DNA of 15,755 nucleotides from Acidobacteriota bacterium (GTDB taxonomy: Bacteria; Acidobacteriota; Terriglobia; UBA7540), in the NCBI GenBank assembly GCA_021784615.1, contig JAJYHU010000202.1, positions 1 through 15,755 on the forward strand, in the 5' to 3' direction. Under the pieces are notes generated by a model that saw nothing but the letters and a program-made list of their open reading frames with translations, ran no database searches and was not told the origin of the DNA. The position numbers and the translations under genes are program-made. Positions 12,851 to 15,755 of the stretch are shown in pieces (the first letter of the stretch is position 1; every line of letters begins with the position of its first letter).

Positions 12851-14806
12851 ATGCTTTGGAAACGGCCCAAGTCGACCTATCCGCTGCTGATCATGGTGGT
12901 CTTTGGAGTGGGGCTGTTGCTGGCGGGCGCATTGCTTTACCGCTGGATCAATCGCGTCAGTGAGGCAGACCGCGAGCATCAGGTTGAATTTCTCGCTGCC
13001 GCCATGCGCAGCTTCCGCGGAGATTTTGCGGGCACCCTGCTCGAAATCCGCTCGACTTTCCGTCCTATTCCGCGTCGAGGCACGCCGGCGGCGCTTGACG
13101 ACTACCTGGCGGAATTTTATTCCCAGTGGCGCGCGAACGATCCCAACGCCCCGCTTGTCGCAACGCTCAGCGTGGTTACCCTGAAGGGCGGCAAGCCGCA
13201 GCTTCGGACCCTCGACTCCCCAAGCGGCAAGTTTAAGCCGCAGCCCTGGCCTGCGTCACTCAAGAATCTCCGCGACAAGATGGAAAGGATCGCTGCCAAC
13301 CAGCTGAAGAGGAATGCCTTTCCTTTTTTCCCGGATGGGTTCCATTTTGCCGTTGAAGGCGATCGTCCGGTGGTGGTGGTTCCGCTGGTGGAGTCGGGAG
13401 GGCGCAGCTTTGGCGGACTGCCGGGCCAGCTTGAAACAGCGGGACCTCCTCCCGGGGCGCAAATCTTTATCGAGCGCAAAGGAGCCGGCCCCCGCCAGCC
13501 GGCCTTGGGCGTCGGGGGATTCTTTAGGGCTTCCATGCGGCGCAATCTCACGGGGCGCTTTGCCGGGTGGTGCTTGTTGGGTCTCGACCTTCCATATCTT
13601 CAAAAGCAATTGCTGCCCCGGCTGCTTGAACGAACTTTTAACGGCGCAGGGCTTGCGGACTACCAAGTTGCCGTGGTGACCGGCAAGCCGCCCAGGGTGG
13701 TTTTTAGTTCCGTGCCGGGATTGAGCCCTTCAGCGCTTTCTTCACCCGATGGCGCGGTCTCGCTGTCTAACTTGCGCGGTGAATTCGGCGCACGTTTCCT
13801 CCGCATCATGAGACGGCACTCTCGCCGTCATCCGCCGGAGGACCGGATGTTTGCCGGTATGGAAGCTTTGCTTCCGCCCGAGGCGGTTTCCGCAGGCGAA
13901 TTCGGCAGCCGGCGCGGATTCCCCAAAAATGCCTGGACGCTGGTGGCAAAAAACAAGGCGGGCTCAATTGACGCCATGGTAGCCGGGGCGCGCCGCCGCA
14001 ATCTGGCGATGGGATTCGGAGTTCTTTTCCTGCTGGGTTGCAGCATGGGAGCGCTGGTGTTCGCAACTCACCGCGCTCGGGTTCTGGCCCGGCGCGAGAT
14101 GGAATTTGTCGCCAGCGTTTCTCACGAGTTGCGAACTCCGCTGGCGGCGATTCACTCCGCCGGCTTCAACCTTGCGAGCGGGGTGGTGCGAAAGCCGAAC
14201 CGCGTCCAGGAATATGGCAGCCTGGTCCAGCAGGAAGCGCGACGCCTCACCGCCATGGTCGAACAGGTGCTGAATTACGCGGGGATTCAGTCCGGCGAAA
14301 GGCATTATGAACTGGTTCCAACCGCGGTTTCCGAGATCATCGACCGAGCGCTCGATGAATACGCCCCGGCCCTGCGCGAGGCTGGCTGGCAGGTTGAAAA
14401 AAGGGTTGAAAAGAATCTGCCGCTGGTGCTCGCCGACTCTTCCTCGCTTGAAAGCGGCATGAAGAACCTTGTGGGCAACGCAATGAAATATGCCGACAGC
14501 GGCAAGTGGCTTTCGGTCAGCGCCAGGACCGTGCGCAACGAGCAGGGCTCGGAGGTCGAGATTTCCGTGCAAGACCGCGGGCCGGGCATCGCGCCTTCCG
14601 ACTTACCTCACGTTTTTGAGCCTTTCTATCGCAGCAAGAAAGTGCTGGCCTCGCCGGTACCGGGAGCGGGGCTGGGACTCAGCATTCTGAAACGCCACAT
14701 TGAAGCGCACGGAGGGAGGGTGAGCGTCATAAGCTCAGAAGGAAAAGGGAGCCAGTTTACCCTCTACCTGCCGGCTGTTCCGGCTCTCGAAAGGGAGGCT
14801 GTCTGA
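12851..14806 (+). CDS. Sensor histidine kinase with large extracytoplasmic domain
   Basis: Predicted 651-residue membrane sensor kinase. The first membrane helix is at about residues 9-31. A long extracytoplasmic region (about 35-380) has no family I recognise. The second membrane helix is at about 386-407. The kinase core follows: HisKA with SVSHELRTP and phosphorylated His425, the N box NLVGNAMKYA (Asn543), the DRGPGIA box from Asp575, an F-box (HVFEPFY) and the GAGLGLSI G2 box near 605. It should autophosphorylate and pass phosphate to the response regulator encoded 73 bases downstream. The start codon lacks a ribosome site but has TATAAT 7 bases before it. A riboswitch and terminator lie upstream. 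The signal it senses cannot be read from sequence. Confidence 0.93.
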   Translation: MLWKRPKSTYPLLIMVVFGVGLLLAGALLYRWINRVSEADREHQVEFLAAAMRSFRGDFAGTLLEIRSTFRPIPRRGTPAALDDYLAEFYSQWRANDPNAPLVATLSVVTLKGGKPQLRTLDSPSGKFKPQPWPASLKNLRDKMERIAANQLKRNAFPFFPDGFHFAVEGDRPVVVVPLVESGGRSFGGLPGQLETAGPPPGAQIFIERKGAGPRQPALGVGGFFRASMRRNLTGRFAGWCLLGLDLPYLQKQLLPRLLERTFNGAGLADYQVAVVTGKPPRVVFSSVPGLSPSALSSPDGAVSLSNLRGEFGARFLRIMRRHSRRHPPEDRMFAGMEALLPPEAVSAGEFGSRRGFPKNAWTLVAKNKAGSIDAMVAGARRRNLAMGFGVLFLLGCSMGALVFATHRARVLARREMEFVASVSHELRTPLAAIHSAGFNLASGVVRKPNRVQEYGSLVQQEARRLTAMVEQVLNYAGIQSGERHYELVPTAVSEIIDRALDEYAPALREAGWQVEKRVEKNLPLVLADSSSLESGMKNLVGNAMKYADSGKWLSVSARTVRNEQGSEVEISVQDRGPGIAPSDLPHVFEPFYRSKKVLASPVPGAGLGLSILKRHIEAHGGRVSVISSEGKGSQFTLYLPAVPALEREAV

Positions 14807-14879
14807 GTGAACTCGAGGATCTTACGATGAAGTAGGATAGGCGGGGCTGGCGACCCCGTCCCGGATGAGGACATTAGTG

Positions 14880-15593
14880 ATGAAACGAAGGGCTTCCCTT
14901 CCGTCGCGAATCCTGTTGGTGGAAGACGAGACCGGCTTGGTGCTGACCCTTACGGACCTCCTGCGAAGCGAAGGCTTTCAGGTTGAAAGCGCCGGGGACG
15001 GAGAAGACGCCCTCGAACTTGCTTCCACCGGGAATTTTAATCTCATCATCCTGGATGTGATGCTGCCCCGCAAAGACGGGTTTGAAGTTTGCCGCGCGCT
15101 CCGCCGGCGCAGCATCCATACTCCAATCATCATGCTGACGGCGCGCGGCCAAGTGGCGGATAAGGTTACGGGCCTCAAGGTCGGCGCCGATGATTATCTC
15201 GCCAAACCTTTCGAATCCTCCGAGCTCCTGGCGCGAGTGGAAGCTCTGCTGCGCAGAGTGTCAGTTCCCCGCGAGAACCGGGAGGAAACCTATCGCTTTG
15301 GTTCCGTGATGGTGGATTTCCGGCGCACCGCAGTCGAGCGCAGCGCCAAACCCGTAGACATGTCCGCCCGCGAGTTTGAACTGCTGACGTATTTCATCGA
15401 ACAGCAAGGCAACACGGTGTCACGCCAGGAACTGCTGCGCCAGGTGTGGGGCTATGATGCCGCAACGCTTACCCGAACCGTCGACGCCCACGTCTGGATG
15501 CTGCGCCAGAAACTCGAAGAAGACCCCCAGAATCCCCGCCACTTCATCACGATCAGAGGCCTGGGCTACAAATTCATCGAAAGCCCTCGGTAA
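14880..15593 (+). CDS. OmpR-family response regulator
   Basis: Predicted 237-residue DNA-binding response regulator, the likely partner of the kinase encoded just upstream. The receiver domain (about residues 9-120) shows ILLVEDE with acidic pocket residues, the phosphoacceptor Asp59 in LIILDVMLP, Thr87 in MLTARG, and Lys109 in LAKPF. The C-terminal winged helix (about 140-237) has FGSVMVDF, SAREFELL, a recognition-helix stretch ending TRTVDAHVWMLRQKL, and GLGYKF. I chose ATG 14880 because GAGGA (14867-14871) lies at suitable distance and the protein then begins right before the first strand. An in-frame ATG at 14865 would add five residues without a ribosome site. A small hairpin CGGGG/CCCCG (14842-14858) lies between kinase and regulator. 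Kinase-first order is less usual for this family. Confidence 0.93.
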   Translation: MKRRASLPSRILLVEDETGLVLTLTDLLRSEGFQVESAGDGEDALELASTGNFNLIILDVMLPRKDGFEVCRALRRRSIHTPIIMLTARGQVADKVTGLKVGADDYLAKPFESSELLARVEALLRRVSVPRENREETYRFGSVMVDFRRTAVERSAKPVDMSAREFELLTYFIEQQGNTVSRQELLRQVWGYDAATLTRTVDAHVWMLRQKLEEDPQNPRHFITIRGLGYKFIESPR

Positions 15594-15633
15594 ACCTCCT
15601 TTTCTTTTTGCGCTGTCCTCTCTTGTTGCCGCA

Positions 15634-15651
15634 GCCCTGGCCCTCCAGGGC
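15634..15651. terminator. Hairpin after the response regulator, weak terminator candidate
   Basis: GCCCTGG-ccct-CCAGGGC is a perfect 7-bp hairpin 41 bases after the response-regulator stop. It is not followed by a clear T run, so termination here is only possible, not shown. Confidence 0.35.
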
Positions 15652-15693
15652 GGTTCCGAAATTTACACAGACTTTAACTCTGTTGAGCACAGG

Positions 15694-15755
15694 ATGATGG
15701 ACAATCAAACCAGGAGGCCAAGGCCGGCCTGCGGTGCGGAGTTAAGCCGCCGGCT
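15694..15755 (+). CDS. Possible start of a further gene, cut by the window end
   Basis: An ATG at 15694 (a second follows at 15697) opens a frame that stays open to the end of the window, about 20 codons, with a Cys-Gly pair (PACGAEL). Upstream purines are weak (GAGCACAGG). It is too short to identify and may not be real. Confidence 0.25.
   Translation, partial: MMDNQTRRPRPACGAELSRR

Noticed and set aside
12493..12963. 156-codon open frame across the riboswitch region
   Set aside because: It overlaps the structured RNA, the terminator and the kinase start. Its composition is Arg/Ala/Gly-rich without family character, and it lacks a ribosome site.

Overview
The window is a GC-rich bacterial chromosome segment. 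It has long GC-rich genes, several TTG or ATG starts behind purine-rich ribosome sites, and intergenic DNA full of small hairpin repeats. Its gene content (a DUF2911 secreted protein, an ECF sigma/anti-sigma/secreted-protein operon, a two-domain GlnE, an OmpR-type two-component pair) is most like Acidobacteriota. That assignment is an inference from gene families, not a database result.

Layout, left to right. A membrane-anchored coiled-coil protein (4-816) is followed by a translationally coupled pair, a fatty-acid-hydroxylase-type di-iron enzyme and a short-chain dehydrogenase, then a COX15/CtaA-like heme A synthase homologue. The gene-free stretch 3659-4870 is a mosaic of several hairpin repeat families. 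A DUF2911 protein follows. Converging on it is a minus-strand operon that reads ECF sigma factor, membrane anti-sigma factor, secreted protein (7574 to 5778), with an ECF-type promoter candidate just upstream. A MITE-like element with IS630/Tc1-type ends lies directly upstream of glnE. Next come a SplB/PA0069-type radical SAM protein, a cobalamin riboswitch, and a sensor kinase/response regulator pair.

The most interesting region is 12317-12650. A compact cobalamin (B12) riboswitch begins inside the stop codon of the radical SAM gene. It continues into a multibranched RNA whose closing strand is a perfect 12-nt complement of the B12 box, and it ends at a strong intrinsic terminator. No B12 transport or synthesis gene lies downstream in the window. 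The next gene is a histidine kinase with its own apparent leaderless promoter. The arrangement suggests a B12-sensing terminated RNA, or a riboswitch that has lost or changed its target.

Other notable signals are a four-copy intergenic repeat whose arms show compensatory changes, an identical TATAAT-N7-ATG arrangement at glnE and at the kinase gene, and a CtaA homologue that appears to lack one of the four family heme-ligand histidines.
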